DNA of 64,000 bases from positions 2,994,001 to 3,058,000 of the forward strand of contig NZ_CP040244.1 of the NCBI RefSeq assembly GCF_005517195.1. The letters are read 5' to 3'. Every line of letters begins with the position of its first letter. Within the stretch, counting starts at the first letter, position 1. This DNA comes from Streptomyces vilmorinianum (GTDB lineage: Bacteria; Actinomycetota; Actinomycetes; Streptomycetales; Streptomycetaceae). Under the pieces are notes generated by a model. It did not search any database. It was not told the origin of the DNA and saw only the letters and a list, made by a program, of their open reading frames with translations. Positions 47,776-56,105 of the stretch are shown piece by piece. The translations under genes were made by a program, and so were the position numbers.

Positions 47776-48312
47776 CTAGCGGACCCAACCGCGGTAACTC
47801 TTGCCCGTTCGGGTGGTGCGTGCGGCGGGCTGGGCCGGTCCGCCCGGCTCGAGGGCGAGGGCCACCGCCCGTACCAACCAGGCGTTGACCGACAGGCCCT
47901 CCTGGCCGGCGGCGTCCTCGACGCGGGCCTTGAGGGGGGCCGGGAGCCGGAAGTTGATCCGGGCCGTACCGCCCTCGTCGCCGTCCGCGGCCGGTGGTGC
48001 CACCGGCGCCACGGGTGGCGCCATGGGTGCCACCGTGTCGGGCACACCCTCGCCCGGGGCGTCGGGCGCGGGCGGCGCCGTCACCACGAACTCGGGGTCG
48101 AGCCCCCGCAGCCGCACGTCCACCGAGCCGGGGGCCAGGTCGCGGGTGATCTCCTCGGAGGCAGCGGACAGCGCGTTCAGGAGGGTCAGCCGAGCGGCCG
48201 ACTCCAGGGGCGCGGTCAGCCGCTCGGCCAGGGCTCGTGCTTCGTCCCCGCCGGCGTTCGCGGCGACCGCGAGCTCCCGGCGGAGGTGATCGACGTAGGG
48301 CGTCAGGTCCAT
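47776..48312 (-). CDS. Ribbon-helix-helix (HicB-like) regulator with long N-terminal domain
   Basis: 178 residues. The C-terminal 117-155 region is a ribbon-helix-helix fold (ARINFRLPAPLKARVEDAAG; SVNAWLVRAV). The N-terminal 60 residues are helical, and a Pro/Ala-rich linker joins the two. It begins the group that continues into DUF4097 and the ABC pair. No Shine-Dalgarno is visible, and a -10 box lies 6 nt before the ATG, so the mRNA is probably leaderless. The TGGCGCCA array directly upstream is the obvious autoregulatory target. Confidence 0.82.
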   Translation of the reverse strand: MDLTPYVDHLRRELAVAANAGGDEARALAERLTAPLESAARLTLLNALSAASEEITRDLAPGSVDVRLRGLDPEFVVTAPPAPDAPGEGVPDTVAPMAPPVAPVAPPAADGDEGGTARINFRLPAPLKARVEDAAGQEGLSVNAWLVRAVALALEPGGPAQPAARTTRTGKSYRGWVR

Positions 48313-48318
48313 AACGTC

Positions 48319-48413
48319 ATAGTGGCATCAGAGTGGCGCCATGGCAAGTCATTGTGGCGCCACATGGCGCCAAGAGGGGCGTTGGTGTGCCGTGGTGGCG
48401 CCGTGTGGTGCCA
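48319..48413. promoter_or_regulatory. Leaderless promoter covered by six helically phased TGGCGCCA sites
   Basis: Sites start at 48323 (TGGCATCA), 48334, 48355 and 48365 (all TGGCGCCA), 48396 (TGGCGCCG) and 48406 (TGGTGCCA). Offsets from the first are 0, 11, 32, 42, 73 and 83 bp, all close to whole helical turns. A minus-strand promoter, TTGCCA (48347-48342), 17 bp, CACTAT (48324-48319), is embedded in the array and would begin transcription at the ATG of the RHH gene. Confidence 0.75.
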
Positions 48414-48476
48414 CGCACCGACGGCCGAACCCGGCATCCGCGTCACCGGGCTCACGGCCGACCGTCGGCGGGTTGC

Positions 48477-48863
48477 TCAGCTGTCGGCGTCCTGCGGGTA
48501 CCAGCGCAGTTCGACCGTGTTGCCGTCCGGGTCCTTGACGTACACCGACTGCGCCGAGCCGCGGGCGCCCCAGCGCGGGACGGGGCCCTCAAGGACGTCG
48601 AACGTCCCGGAATCGATGACCTCCTGCCAGTCGAGAGGGTCCACGACCAGGCAGATGTGATCGACGTTGGACTCGCCTCGGGGGCGCGAGAAGAGGTCGA
48701 TGACGGTGCTCTCGTCGATGCGCACGGACGGGAACGGCACCTTGCCGGCCCGCCACTCCTCGACCCTCTCGGGTGCGAGGCCGAGGGGGCCGGTGTAGAA
48801 CTCGAGCGCCTTGTCGACGTCGGTCACATTGAGCACGAGGTGGTCGAAGGCTTTGACGCGCAT
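48477..48863 (-). CDS. VOC family (glyoxalase-like) protein
   Basis: A 128-residue single-chain VOC protein. Metal-site residues sit in AFDHLVLNV (His), DHICLVVD (His) and NTVELRWYP (Glu). GGAGG precedes the ATG. It resembles the catechol-dioxygenase-like VOC proteins often annotated as VirF- or lactoylglutathione-lyase-like. The substrate is unknown. It lies upstream of the RHH gene on the same strand but is separated by the operator array. Confidence 0.88.
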   Translation of the reverse strand: MRVKAFDHLVLNVTDVDKALEFYTGPLGLAPERVEEWRAGKVPFPSVRIDESTVIDLFSRPRGESNVDHICLVVDPLDWQEVIDSGTFDVLEGPVPRWGARGSAQSVYVKDPDGNTVELRWYPQDADS

Positions 48864-49347
48864 GATGGGTCCTCCGGTCTTCCTGGATTTCGTTGCCTGG
48901 CGAGAGACGGCCTACAGGTAGGCCCGCCAGGGCACTTGGGTGCTGCGAACCCGGAGGATAACGGTCGAGGGTAGACGGCAGACGGCAGACGGCAGACGGC
49001 AGAGCGCGGGTGCGATCGACGCCTCGTCCGAGGCGCGAGCGGTGCGTGGTGAAGGGCACGGCGGGTAGGCGCGCGGCAGGAGCCATCGGTAGGGCGGAAG
49101 GTGGCCATGACGCGGCCCGCGCCCGACTCGTCACGCTCCGCTGCGGCACCCGACGCCTGGGGGCATCGTGATCAAGCCGTCCGACATCGTCTCGTTCCTG
49201 GTGGGACTGATCGTGTGGTGGTCCCAGCGACGCCGGAGTTCGCCCGCAGTACCGCGTACGGTGGATGGCACGGGGCTGAATGCAGGAACGGCGACCGGCG
49301 GACGCCATGCCCACCGTGAGCCCGGAGCGAGAGGTCGTGAGTCCGAG
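48864..49347. other. Intergenic region between VOC and RhoGDI-like genes
   Basis: 484 bp without a supported gene. It contains the AGACGGC tandem repeat and the upstream region of the rightward RhoGDI-like gene. A GTG frame beginning at 49168 is open into that gene and would add 60 residues, including a hydrophobic stretch IVSFLVGLIVWW; support for it is weak. Confidence 0.5.
48973..49000. repeat. AGACGGC heptamer repeat, four units
   Basis: Four perfect tandem copies of a 7-bp unit, flanked by partial copies. No coding context. It is a simple sequence repeat, not a CRISPR. Confidence 0.8.
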
Positions 49348-49821
49348 ATGGCGGTCTTCGAGCTGATGGGCGTGGCCTTGGTGTCGGACGAGCTCGGCCG
49401 GGTCGCCGTTCCGCTGGACACGGGCGGGCGGGAAGTCGTCGACCTGCCGGAAGGCGCGGTGGTCAGCGTTGCCCTGACCTTCCGGGTCGGCGAGGAGGTC
49501 GACGGCCTGGCCTTCGAGGAGGAACGGTGGCGCGCGGGGCACCTCGTCGCGACCACCCGGAGCGCACTCGGCGGGTTCCGGCCGGGCGGACCGTACGAGA
49601 TCGAGCTGCCGGCCGAGCGGCTTCCCGTCGGGCGGGCGAGTTGCGGAACCTACGACGTGAGGGGGCGGTTCACCGACGCCGAAGACCGCGAACTCGCACG
49701 GGAGAGCCACCGCTTGCGGATCGTCCACCAGCGGCCGTCGGCGGCGCCGAGAGGCGTGCGGCGCCGCCACCGGTCGACAACCGCGGCCCAGGCCCCGCCA
49801 GGAGCCGCGCGGCACGCATGA
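49348..49821 (+). CDS. RhoGDI-like immunoglobulin-fold protein
   Basis: 157 residues. The sequence aligns by eye with the beta-sandwich of eukaryotic Rho GDP-dissociation inhibitor: LPEGAVVSVALTFRVGEEVD (RhoGDI: LKEGVEYRIKISFRVNREIV), then RAGHLVATTRSALGGFRPGG, YEIELPAERLPVG and CGTYDVRGRFTDAED (RhoGDI: RGSYSIKSRFTDDD). It lacks the N-terminal regulatory arm of about 65 residues. RhoGDI buries prenyl tails in this domain. The ATG follows GAGAGG. No Rho GTPase is nearby, so the ligand is unknown. Confidence 0.75.
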   Translation: MAVFELMGVALVSDELGRVAVPLDTGGREVVDLPEGAVVSVALTFRVGEEVDGLAFEEERWRAGHLVATTRSALGGFRPGGPYEIELPAERLPVGRASCGTYDVRGRFTDAEDRELARESHRLRIVHQRPSAAPRGVRRRHRSTTAAQAPPGAARHA

Positions 49822-50016
49822 ACCGCGCCGGCCACGGCACCGGATCGGCACGCTCCTCGCGCACCGCGTGCTGCCGGCCTTGGGCGCGGGCGCCGCGATC
49901 GCCCCGCAGTCGATCTTCCGCCACCAGGCGCCGTCCGACTGCGGGGTGACCCCGCCGATCATCCGGCGTGCAGCCGAATGGCGGCCATCCACCGGGCGCG
50001 CGGGCACCCGCCGGTG

Positions 50017-50592
50017 TCATGTCGACGCGTCATCGGCATCCACGCTGCCCTCGGCGACATCGCGGCCGATCTCCCGGGCCCATGCGTCGACCGCGGGCCA
50101 GTCACGGTGGTCCCCGTAGCGCAGGCCCATCGCCTGGAACTTCATGCGCCCGGTCCTCGACAGGTGCTCGGGTTGGATGGCGCCCGAGAACAGACGGTGC
50201 CCGCGCGGATGCAGCTCGTCGATCAGGCCGCCGACCACATGGTCTTCCTCCTTGGCCACGAGCGCTTTCCACGGGCCTCGCAGTGCGGCAGGCATCCCTA
50301 CGCTGAAGATCCACACGCCGCGACGGACCAGCAGCTCGGCACCTCGGTGTACGAACGTCAGCGCCTCGGGAAGCCACGCCATGTCGTGAACGGCGCTGCC
50401 CACGACGAACACGTCGTACGCGCGAAGATCGTCCACGGCGTCGACGGGCCGCACGTCCGCCTGGACTCCCTGCTCCTCCAGACGGGCGGCGATGCGTTCG
50501 GCGATGCTCCGGGTCGAGCCGTGGACACCGGCGTACGCGACGAGCACGCGGACAGCGTCGCGCTGTCGCGAAGGCTCGGGAGCGGTGGTCAC
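50017..50592 (-). CDS. Flavodoxin-domain protein (HemG-like)
   Basis: A 191-residue FMN-binding flavodoxin. The phosphate loop is VAYAGVHGSTRSIAERIA and the middle motif VVGSAVHDMAWLPEALTFV. It resembles menaquinone-dependent protoporphyrinogen oxidase HemG and other flavodoxin-domain proteins of actinomycetes. The start is GTG. It stands alone, convergent with the RhoGDI-like gene. Confidence 0.85.
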   Translation of the reverse strand: MTTAPEPSRQRDAVRVLVAYAGVHGSTRSIAERIAARLEEQGVQADVRPVDAVDDLRAYDVFVVGSAVHDMAWLPEALTFVHRGAELLVRRGVWIFSVGMPAALRGPWKALVAKEEDHVVGGLIDELHPRGHRLFSGAIQPEHLSRTGRMKFQAMGLRYGDHRDWPAVDAWAREIGRDVAEGSVDADDAST

Positions 50593-50662
50593 GTCCGCCA
50601 GTCTTCTCCACCGCGGCCCTGACCGCGACCCGCACGAACCGCGCCGCCGGTGTCCTGTGCCG

Positions 50663-51358
50663 TCAGTGAGCGTGTCCGTCGTCGTGGGCCGGGGGTGTGG
50701 AGGCCGGAGCCGTGGTGGCGGCGCTGGAAGGGCTGGTGGCGGGGGCGGGGTCGTCCGCCGGGGGCTCCTCGGCGGTGCCGTGGCTGTGGCCGCCGCCGGG
50801 GGTGGTCTGCGTGGAGGCCGCGACCTCGCGCAGGCCGAAGAAGGCGAGGGCCGCCACGGTGAGAACGGTCAGGCCCAGCAGGCTGAAGACGCGCTGCCAG
50901 GGAGTGTCGGCGTCCTTGATCACGTAGGCGACGAAGGAGACGACGATGCCGGCGGGGACGAGGACGGCGCCGCGGGCGGGGAAGTCGTCGAAGTGCTGGA
51001 GGCCGCCGCTGAGCATGCCGATGCCGAAGGAGAGCAGCAGCGAGGAGCCGATCACGGCCGCCATGCGCCGCAGTCCGGGCCGCTCGCGGGTGAGGACGAA
51101 CTCGTTGAGGACGGTGGCGGCGAGGAAGACGAGCGCGCCGTAGGCGGCGATGCGGGTGTAGCGGTCGGGGTCGAGGGGGTGGTGGACGACGGCGCCGCTG
51201 ATGAGGCCGGCGCCGACGAAGTAGCCGACGTAGCCGAGGTAGCGGGCGGCCAGCGCGCGCTTGCGGGACTGGGCCTTGCGCCGGGCGGCCCGTCCCATGG
51301 CCGGAGCGTCCGGCCTGCTGTCCGTCGTGCGGGCGTCGAGGAGCTGGGAGGTGGTCAT
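50663..51358 (-). CDS. Membrane protein with His-rich C-terminus
   Basis: 231 residues, five predicted helices (YVGYFVGAGLISGAVVHH; IAAYGALVFLAATVLNEFV; VIGSSLLLSFGIGMLSGGL; VLVPAGIVVSFVAYVI; VFSLLGLTVLTVAALAFFG) and a C-terminal tail with HSHGTAEE and HDDGHAH. Polar histidine tails suggest metal binding. AAGGA precedes the ATG. No named family is recognised. The downstream metal-handling genes support a related role. Confidence 0.75.
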   Translation of the reverse strand: MTTSQLLDARTTDSRPDAPAMGRAARRKAQSRKRALAARYLGYVGYFVGAGLISGAVVHHPLDPDRYTRIAAYGALVFLAATVLNEFVLTRERPGLRRMAAVIGSSLLLSFGIGMLSGGLQHFDDFPARGAVLVPAGIVVSFVAYVIKDADTPWQRVFSLLGLTVLTVAALAFFGLREVAASTQTTPGGGHSHGTAEEPPADDPAPATSPSSAATTAPASTPPAHDDGHAH

Positions 51359-51472
51359 GTGTGCGGGTTCCTTGGGGTGCTGCGAACGTGGCTCATCACC
51401 CGGCGAGCCGCAGGCGGGCGGGTCCGGGGTCGGCGATGAGAGTCAGGGCAGATGGGGGCAAAGAGCCCGGAT

Positions 51473-51907
51473 CTACACCTGCTGCACCACTGAGGTGAGG
51501 AAATCTCGCAGGGGAGGAAGGCCGGAGGGCCACGTCCGGGTCCAGGGCTGCGGCCTGGCCTCAGCGAAGGCCGGGGTCCGATCGGCGAGGAGATCCGGGT
51601 GCGGAACGGGCAGCTCGCAGCCCTGCTGCGGTTGGCCCGAGGCACACTCCTCGGCGGGATGGGAGTCCCCGTGGCCGTCACCGCGTCCATCGGGTGTCGA
51701 GCCGCCGTGGTGATGACCGTCGTCGGTGCTGGTGGACACCGGCTGGGGCACGGCGGCGGCGCCGGTGACGTGCGCGGAGGCGCTGTCGGACCCGGCGGCG
51801 TGGGTGTAGAGGAAGGCGAACAGCAGAGCGGCCAACCACAGCAGCCGCAGCGGTCCCGGCGTTCGGCGGGACCGCGTCGTGCCGAATGCAGCCCGGGCCG
51901 TGATCAC
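51473..51907 (-). CDS. Small His-rich secreted or membrane-anchored protein
   Basis: 144 residues: one N-terminal helix (LRLLWLAALLFAFLYTHAAG), then a His/Asp-rich segment (DDGHHHGGST; GDGHGDSH) with two Cys, and an Arg/Pro-rich end. It resembles DUF6153-type proteins of Streptomyces metal loci. The start is GTG and the exact start is uncertain. It probably binds metal outside the membrane. Confidence 0.6.
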   Translation of the reverse strand: MITARAAFGTTRSRRTPGPLRLLWLAALLFAFLYTHAAGSDSASAHVTGAAAVPQPVSTSTDDGHHHGGSTPDGRGDGHGDSHPAEECASGQPQQGCELPVPHPDLLADRTPAFAEARPQPWTRTWPSGLPPLRDFLTSVVQQV

Positions 51908-51998
51908 GCCGTGACCCTATCCGGTGGCCGGAAGGCATGGTCCAGCGGCCCCGTCGTCGATCACGCGAAGAGCTGGTTCGTGATCGTGCCTTTCGGTA

Positions 51999-52652
51999 TC
52001 AGTTCGTGCCGAGCATCGTCCGCATCTGGGTGATCTCCGCCTTCTGGGCGGTGATGATGTCGTCGGCGAGCTCCTTGGCGGGGCCGTAGGCGCCTTGCTT
52101 CTTCTCCGTCTCGGCCATCTCGACGGCGCCTTCGTGGTGCTCGATCATCATGGTCAGGAACATGGTGTCGAAGGCTTTGCCGGAGAGGCCTCGCATGTCG
52201 TCCATCTGCTGGTCGTTCATCATGCCGGGCATGGACGAGGCGTCACCGTGGTCCATGCCGTCCATGCCGTCCATGCCGTCCATGCCGTCCATGCCCTGGG
52301 GGACCTCTTCACCCCAGGCCGTCAGCCAGGCGGACATGGTCTCGATCTCCGGCTCCTGCGCCTTCTTGATCTTCGCGGCGAGGGCCTTGACGTCGCTGGA
52401 GGAGGCCCGGGTCTCGGCCATGTCGGCCATCAGGACGGCCTGGCGGTGGTGCGGGATCATGCCCTGCGCGAAGGCGACGTCCGCTTGGTTGTGTTCGCCT
52501 GCCGGGACGGAGACGGAGACGGACGGGGTGGGGCTGGGAGAGGTGGCGGCACCGCCGTTGCCGTCGTCACCGCAGCCGGCCAGCAGGAGCGCGGAGGCGG
52601 CGACGGCGGCGGCAACGGCGCTACGGCGATGCAGGGGAGGGGTGGTCTTCAT
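51999..52652 (-). CDS. DUF305 lipoprotein
   Basis: A 217-residue lipoprotein with lipobox Cys27 (ASALLLAGC) and a four-helix DUF305 ferritin-like domain: DVAFAQGMIPHHRQAVLMAD and FLTMMIEHHEGAVEMAE, two HH pairs typical of the family. A (MDG)n and Met-rich insertion lies between them. DUF305 proteins bind copper or other metals at the cell surface. GAGGAG lies 6 nt before the ATG. Confidence 0.92.
   Translation of the reverse strand: MKTTPPLHRRSAVAAAVAASALLLAGCGDDGNGGAATSPSPTPSVSVSVPAGEHNQADVAFAQGMIPHHRQAVLMADMAETRASSSDVKALAAKIKKAQEPEIETMSAWLTAWGEEVPQGMDGMDGMDGMDGMDHGDASSMPGMMNDQQMDDMRGLSGKAFDTMFLTMMIEHHEGAVEMAETEKKQGAYGPAKELADDIITAQKAEITQMRTMLGTN
52251..52295. repeat. 9-bp coding tandem repeat, five units
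   Basis: Five copies of GTCCATGCC encode the GMD repeat (MDGMDGMD) of the DUF305 protein on the minus strand. The unit keeps the frame, so copy-number variation would change the length of a Met/Asp-rich metal-binding loop. Confidence 0.9.
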
Positions 52653-52768
52653 GGGGGCTCCTCGGATCGAAGGGGATCAGGACATACCTGTACGCGGCGG
52701 ACGGTCCGTGCCGGCGGGCGCCACGCCGCCGAGGCGCCCGCTCCCGTCGCGACCGGAGCCTCCGCTTT

Positions 52769-54280
52769 TCACGACGTCCGTCCGGTGCGCGCTGGGGTGA
52801 TGACGTGGCGGAACAGTGCCGTGGCGGCGAGGGTCAGCCCGGCCAGCCAGGCGAGTGCGATGAGGAGGGGGCCGGTCTCGTCGAAGCCCGGGGTGACTGC
52901 GGCGTCGATCAGGACTCGGGTGCCGCCGTAGCCGGGCAGGGCGTGCGCCCAGCCGGGCGGATCGGGGCGGAGCATGGGGCTCTGCTCGATGCCCAGATCG
53001 ACGAAGGGCACCAGAAAGGCGATGAGCACCCCGCCGACACGTCCGAACAGCGGGCCGAGGAGGACGCCGACCAGGCCGTAGGTGACGGCGATCAGGCCGT
53101 TGGCGGCGATGTAGAGGCCCCATTGGCGGGCGTCGAAGACGGTGGCGGTCACCGCGAGGGAGGCGGCGGTCGCCAAGAGCGCGCCGAGGACCACGACACT
53201 CAGACGGGAGGCGAGCAAGGCAGCCGGGCGGAAACCGGCGAGGGAAAGACGCTGATCACCCGCGCGCGCGTTCAGGACGGTGAACAGCCCGAACAGCGCC
53301 GCGAGGGAGGCGATGGCGATCGGCGCCATGGTGCCGCCGTGGATGTCGGGAAGCCACGCCCGCTGGACGGTGGTCAGCCCGCCTTCTCGCACCGTCAGCG
53401 ACGTGAACTCCGCGGGGGTGGTGGCCACCGCGAGAAGGACGAAGACCGCCGGCACCGCGATGAGCAGCACCCACAGCACCCGGTTGCGGCCGGCCTCCCG
53501 CAGCCCCGCCCGTACTCCCGCGGCCAGTTGGGCGGTGGTCGAGCCGGGCCGGGCGTGGCGGCGGGGCCCGGCTGTGCGGCTGGTGGCTGTGATCACCGCC
53601 CAACCGACCGCGACGGCCGCGGCCGCCCAGGTCAGGGCCCAGCCCAGATCGCCGACCCGCCCACCGTGCCCCGAGGGCAGGTCCACCATCCACAGCGTCA
53701 CGAAGTGCGTCGGCAGCACCCGGGTCACCGGCCGGTCCGCCGCACCCATCACCGGGCCGAAGAAGACGTCCAGGAGCCACACGAACAGCAGCAGCACCGT
53801 GCCGTTGACCGGGCTGGTCACCGTCGTGCCGATCAGCGCCCCGATCGCCAGGTAGATCACCGCGTACATGAGGGTTCCGGCCGGCACGCGCCCTGGGTCT
53901 TCGCCGAGTCCTGTCCGCAGCTGAAGGGTCAGCAGGGCTGCGGCCGTGGCCAGCAGGGCCAACGCGAGACCCGTGGCCATGCGGGCGGTGACGAGGCGGC
54001 GGGGGGCCAGCCCCGCGAGGACCAGGCGGCGATCGGCCGCGCGGGCGGCGCGCATCTGGAAGTACATGGCGATTGCGGCGATGAAGCCCGCGGCCCACCC
54101 GGCGGTGGCGGTCTGCACCGCGGGCCCTCCCGTACCGCCGAGCAGTTCGGCGGCGTCCGCCAGCGGGCGCGCGGCCACCACCACGAACACGACAGGCACC
54201 AGCACGAGCACCAGCAGGTTCACCGGGGTCCGGGCGGCTTCGGCCAGGAACCGGCGGACGAACGGCAGGGCGGACGTCAT
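52769..54280 (-). CDS. ABC permease with duplicated membrane halves
   Basis: A 503-residue membrane protein with about twelve helices. The two halves look alike in order: ARTPVNLLVLVLVPVVFVVV versus GRNRVLWVLLIAVPAVFVLL, and AADRRLVLAGLAPRRLVTAR versus AGDQRLSLAGFRPAALLASR. This suggests an internally duplicated ABC-2 permease that acts with the ATPase upstream. The ATG overlaps the ATPase stop (ATGA). Confidence 0.8.
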   Translation of the reverse strand: MTSALPFVRRFLAEAARTPVNLLVLVLVPVVFVVVAARPLADAAELLGGTGGPAVQTATAGWAAGFIAAIAMYFQMRAARAADRRLVLAGLAPRRLVTARMATGLALALLATAAALLTLQLRTGLGEDPGRVPAGTLMYAVIYLAIGALIGTTVTSPVNGTVLLLFVWLLDVFFGPVMGAADRPVTRVLPTHFVTLWMVDLPSGHGGRVGDLGWALTWAAAAVAVGWAVITATSRTAGPRRHARPGSTTAQLAAGVRAGLREAGRNRVLWVLLIAVPAVFVLLAVATTPAEFTSLTVREGGLTTVQRAWLPDIHGGTMAPIAIASLAALFGLFTVLNARAGDQRLSLAGFRPAALLASRLSVVVLGALLATAASLAVTATVFDARQWGLYIAANGLIAVTYGLVGVLLGPLFGRVGGVLIAFLVPFVDLGIEQSPMLRPDPPGWAHALPGYGGTRVLIDAAVTPGFDETGPLLIALAWLAGLTLAATALFRHVITPARTGRTS

Positions 54281-54921
54281 CGCGGCACCGCCCGCCCGTC
54301 CCGCAGGTCGACGATGCGGTCGAAACGCTCCTCGTCGGTGACGAAGTGACTGATGATCAGAACAGCCCGTCCCGTTTGGCGACGCTCGCCGACCAGGTCC
54401 CAGAACTTCAGATAGGTGTCGAAGTCGAAGCCCGCGTACGGCTCGTCAAGGAGGAGCACCTCGGGGTCCGCGAGCAGGGCCAGGCCCAGGTTGAGTTTGG
54501 CCAGGGTCCCGCCGGAGAGGTGGTCCGCACGGGTGCCCGCGTAGTGTTCGAAGCCGAGCGCCGTGTAGATCTCCCGTCGCGCGCGCCGCTCCGCCTCGCG
54601 GGTCATGGCGTAGGCGCGGCCGAACAGTTCGAGATGCTCGTCGCAGGTGAGGCGTTCGTAGACGACCGGCTCCTGTGGGCAGTAGCCCAGTCGCCCCGTG
54701 TACGTCACCGTACCGGCGTCGGCGGTCAGCAGGCCGACGAGGATCTTCATCAGGGTGCTCTTGCCGGAGCCGTTCTCGCCGACGATGCCGACCACTTCGC
54801 CCGGTGCCAGGGTGATGTCGACGCCGCACAGCACCGGAATCCGGTGTCGTGCCGGCCATAGGCCGTGCGCGTAGGCCTTCTCGATCCCGGTCGCCTCCAG
54901 TACCGCGTGGTGAACGCTCAC
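54277..54921 (-). CDS. ABC transporter ATPase
   Basis: A 214-residue ATPase: Walker A GENGSGKST, signature LSGGTLAKLNL, Walker B VLLLDEPYAGFD, H-loop VLIISHF. It powers the duplicated permease. It starts at GTG overlapping the stop of the small membrane protein (GTGA). In this metal region it may move a metal-related or envelope substrate; that is inference. Confidence 0.9.
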   Translation of the reverse strand: MSVHHAVLEATGIEKAYAHGLWPARHRIPVLCGVDITLAPGEVVGIVGENGSGKSTLMKILVGLLTADAGTVTYTGRLGYCPQEPVVYERLTCDEHLELFGRAYAMTREAERRARREIYTALGFEHYAGTRADHLSGGTLAKLNLGLALLADPEVLLLDEPYAGFDFDTYLKFWDLVGERRQTGRAVLIISHFVTDEERFDRIVDLRDGRAVPR

Positions 54922-55229
54922 GGCCGGCTCCGGTCCTCGGCCCCCTCACGGGGGTGAGGCGGCAGGTCGCGCAGCGTGTCGGCGTAGGCGTGGACCAGCG
55001 CGGCGGCGATGGCGGAGGCGCCCCACAGGCCCCAGGCGGCGGCGGGCGCGTCGGCGGTCAGGAGGGCGGGTACGGGGAGCACGCCGACGGCCAGGAGTAC
55101 GAGGGCGGTGCGGTGGAGGGTACGGTCCAGTCCCGCGGGGGCGCGACGGTGGCGGCGGGCGAGGTGGACGGCGCACGCGATGGTCGCCAGGTATCCCAGG
55201 AGGATCAGGGTCCAGACAAGGGTGTCCAT
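54918..55229 (-). CDS. Small membrane protein coupled to the ABC system
   Basis: 103 residues with three predicted helices (LVWTLILLGYLATIACAVHLA; TALVLLAVGVLPVPALLTA; WGLWGASAIAAALVHAYA). A strong GGAGGTGA ribosome-binding site precedes the ATG. It is coupled to the ATPase gene and is probably a third component. No family recognised. Confidence 0.7.
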   Translation of the reverse strand: MDTLVWTLILLGYLATIACAVHLARRHRRAPAGLDRTLHRTALVLLAVGVLPVPALLTADAPAAAWGLWGASAIAAALVHAYADTLRDLPPHPREGAEDRSRP

Positions 55230-55303
55230 GTCCGTCTCACCTCCGCGTGCGGGCGCTCATGGCGTTCACCCCGTCATGCCGTCGACGTGGGCGACCCGGT
55301 CGG

Positions 55304-55558
55304 TCAGGGCCGCCCGGATCCGGGGTGCTGGTGATGGTCGTGCTTGTGCGGCGGATCGCCGTGGTCCCTGGGCTCGTCATCCTTGCCGTTGCCGCCGTTC
55401 ATGCCGTTCATGCCGCGCATCATGAAGAACATCATCAGCGGGCAGGCGACGGCGAGGGCCAAGAGGGCGAGCGTGCCCACGGGCACGCCGAGCGCCAGCG
55501 CACCGACGAGGGCGATGGCGAGCGCGATCGCGTACAGGCCGAGGTTCTTGTTGTTCAT
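55304..55558 (-). CDS. DUF2933 family small membrane protein
   Basis: 84 residues: LGLYAIALAIALVGALALG and a second helix LALLALAVACPLMMFFMM, then a Met/Gly/His-rich tail (MRGMNGMNGGNG; HKHDHHQH). DUF2933 proteins are found in copper-resistance loci. AGGAGG precedes the ATG. The tail could bind copper at the outer face. Confidence 0.82.
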   Translation of the reverse strand: MNNKNLGLYAIALAIALVGALALGVPVGTLALLALAVACPLMMFFMMRGMNGMNGGNGKDDEPRDHGDPPHKHDHHQHPGSGRP

Positions 55559-55788
55559 CACGGCGCCTCCTTCGGGAGACAGCGGGCCCGCGACGTGCGG
55601 CTCCGGACGGCGAGTGTGGGCCCGGCGCCCTCCTCGGCAGCTCCGCCACCGTCATGGTCGCTCGGTTTCGGCCGTGGATACAGGGCCTACCGGTCCCAGG
55701 GCGCTGGGCCGACCAGTCCCTGCTTCGCCAGGCCGGGGCTTTCGGCTTCCAGCGGCACGCTGTACCGCCCCGCCCCGCCCTCGCCGTA

Positions 55789-55816
55789 GGCCTGGCCGGG
55801 AGCTCCCGGCCAGGCC
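55789..55816 (-). terminator. Strong terminator hairpin after the CopZ-like gene
   Basis: A 28-bp perfect palindrome with arms starting GGCCTGGCCGGGAG. It follows the CopZ-like gene by 24 bp on the minus strand and would close a stem of 12 bp with a 4-nt loop. It separates the HMA-fusion pair from the DUF2933 gene. Confidence 0.75.
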
Positions 55817-55839
55817 GCCTTCCTCGCAGCTCACGCCCG

Positions 55840-56103
55840 TCAGCCGACGGGACGGGCCTCGTACTCACCGGCCCGGCGTACGGCAGCCGCCAGCACGTCC
55901 GTGTCCACCTCGGCACCCTCCTCGAAGCGGACCGTGCTGCGCCCACCCCGGACGTCCGTCCGCGCCGATCGAACGCCGGGGATCTCCTCCAGCTCGTCGT
56001 CGATGAGCAGACCGCAGCTCGTGCAGTGCATGCCGTCGATCTCCAGGACCACGACGGCTCCCGTGACCGCTTCCCGCTTCTTCCTGCCGCCGAACAGTCG
56101 CAT
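55840..56103 (-). CDS. CopZ-like heavy-metal-associated protein
   Basis: 87 residues with an HMA ferredoxin-like fold and metal motif GMHCTSC (Cys27, Cys30). It starts with a basic RLFGGRKKRE segment. Soluble copper chaperones have this length and motif. The ATG was preferred over a GTG two codons earlier because AAGG spacing fits. It is coupled to the TauE/SafE-cupredoxin gene upstream. Confidence 0.9.
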   Translation of the reverse strand: MRLFGGRKKREAVTGAVVVLEIDGMHCTSCGLLIDDELEEIPGVRSARTDVRGGRSTVRFEEGAEVDTDVLAAAVRRAGEYEARPVG

Positions 56104-56105
56104 GA

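Noticed and set aside
48973..49000. Heptamer repeat as a CRISPR or iteron array
   Set aside because: Units are 7 bp with no spacers and no cas or replication genes nearby.
49168..49347. 60-codon in-frame extension of the RhoGDI-like protein from a GTG
   Set aside because: Family similarity begins at the internal ATG, which has a better ribosome-binding site. The extension is low-similarity and Arg-rich after the hydrophobic part, although a separate short peptide cannot be excluded.
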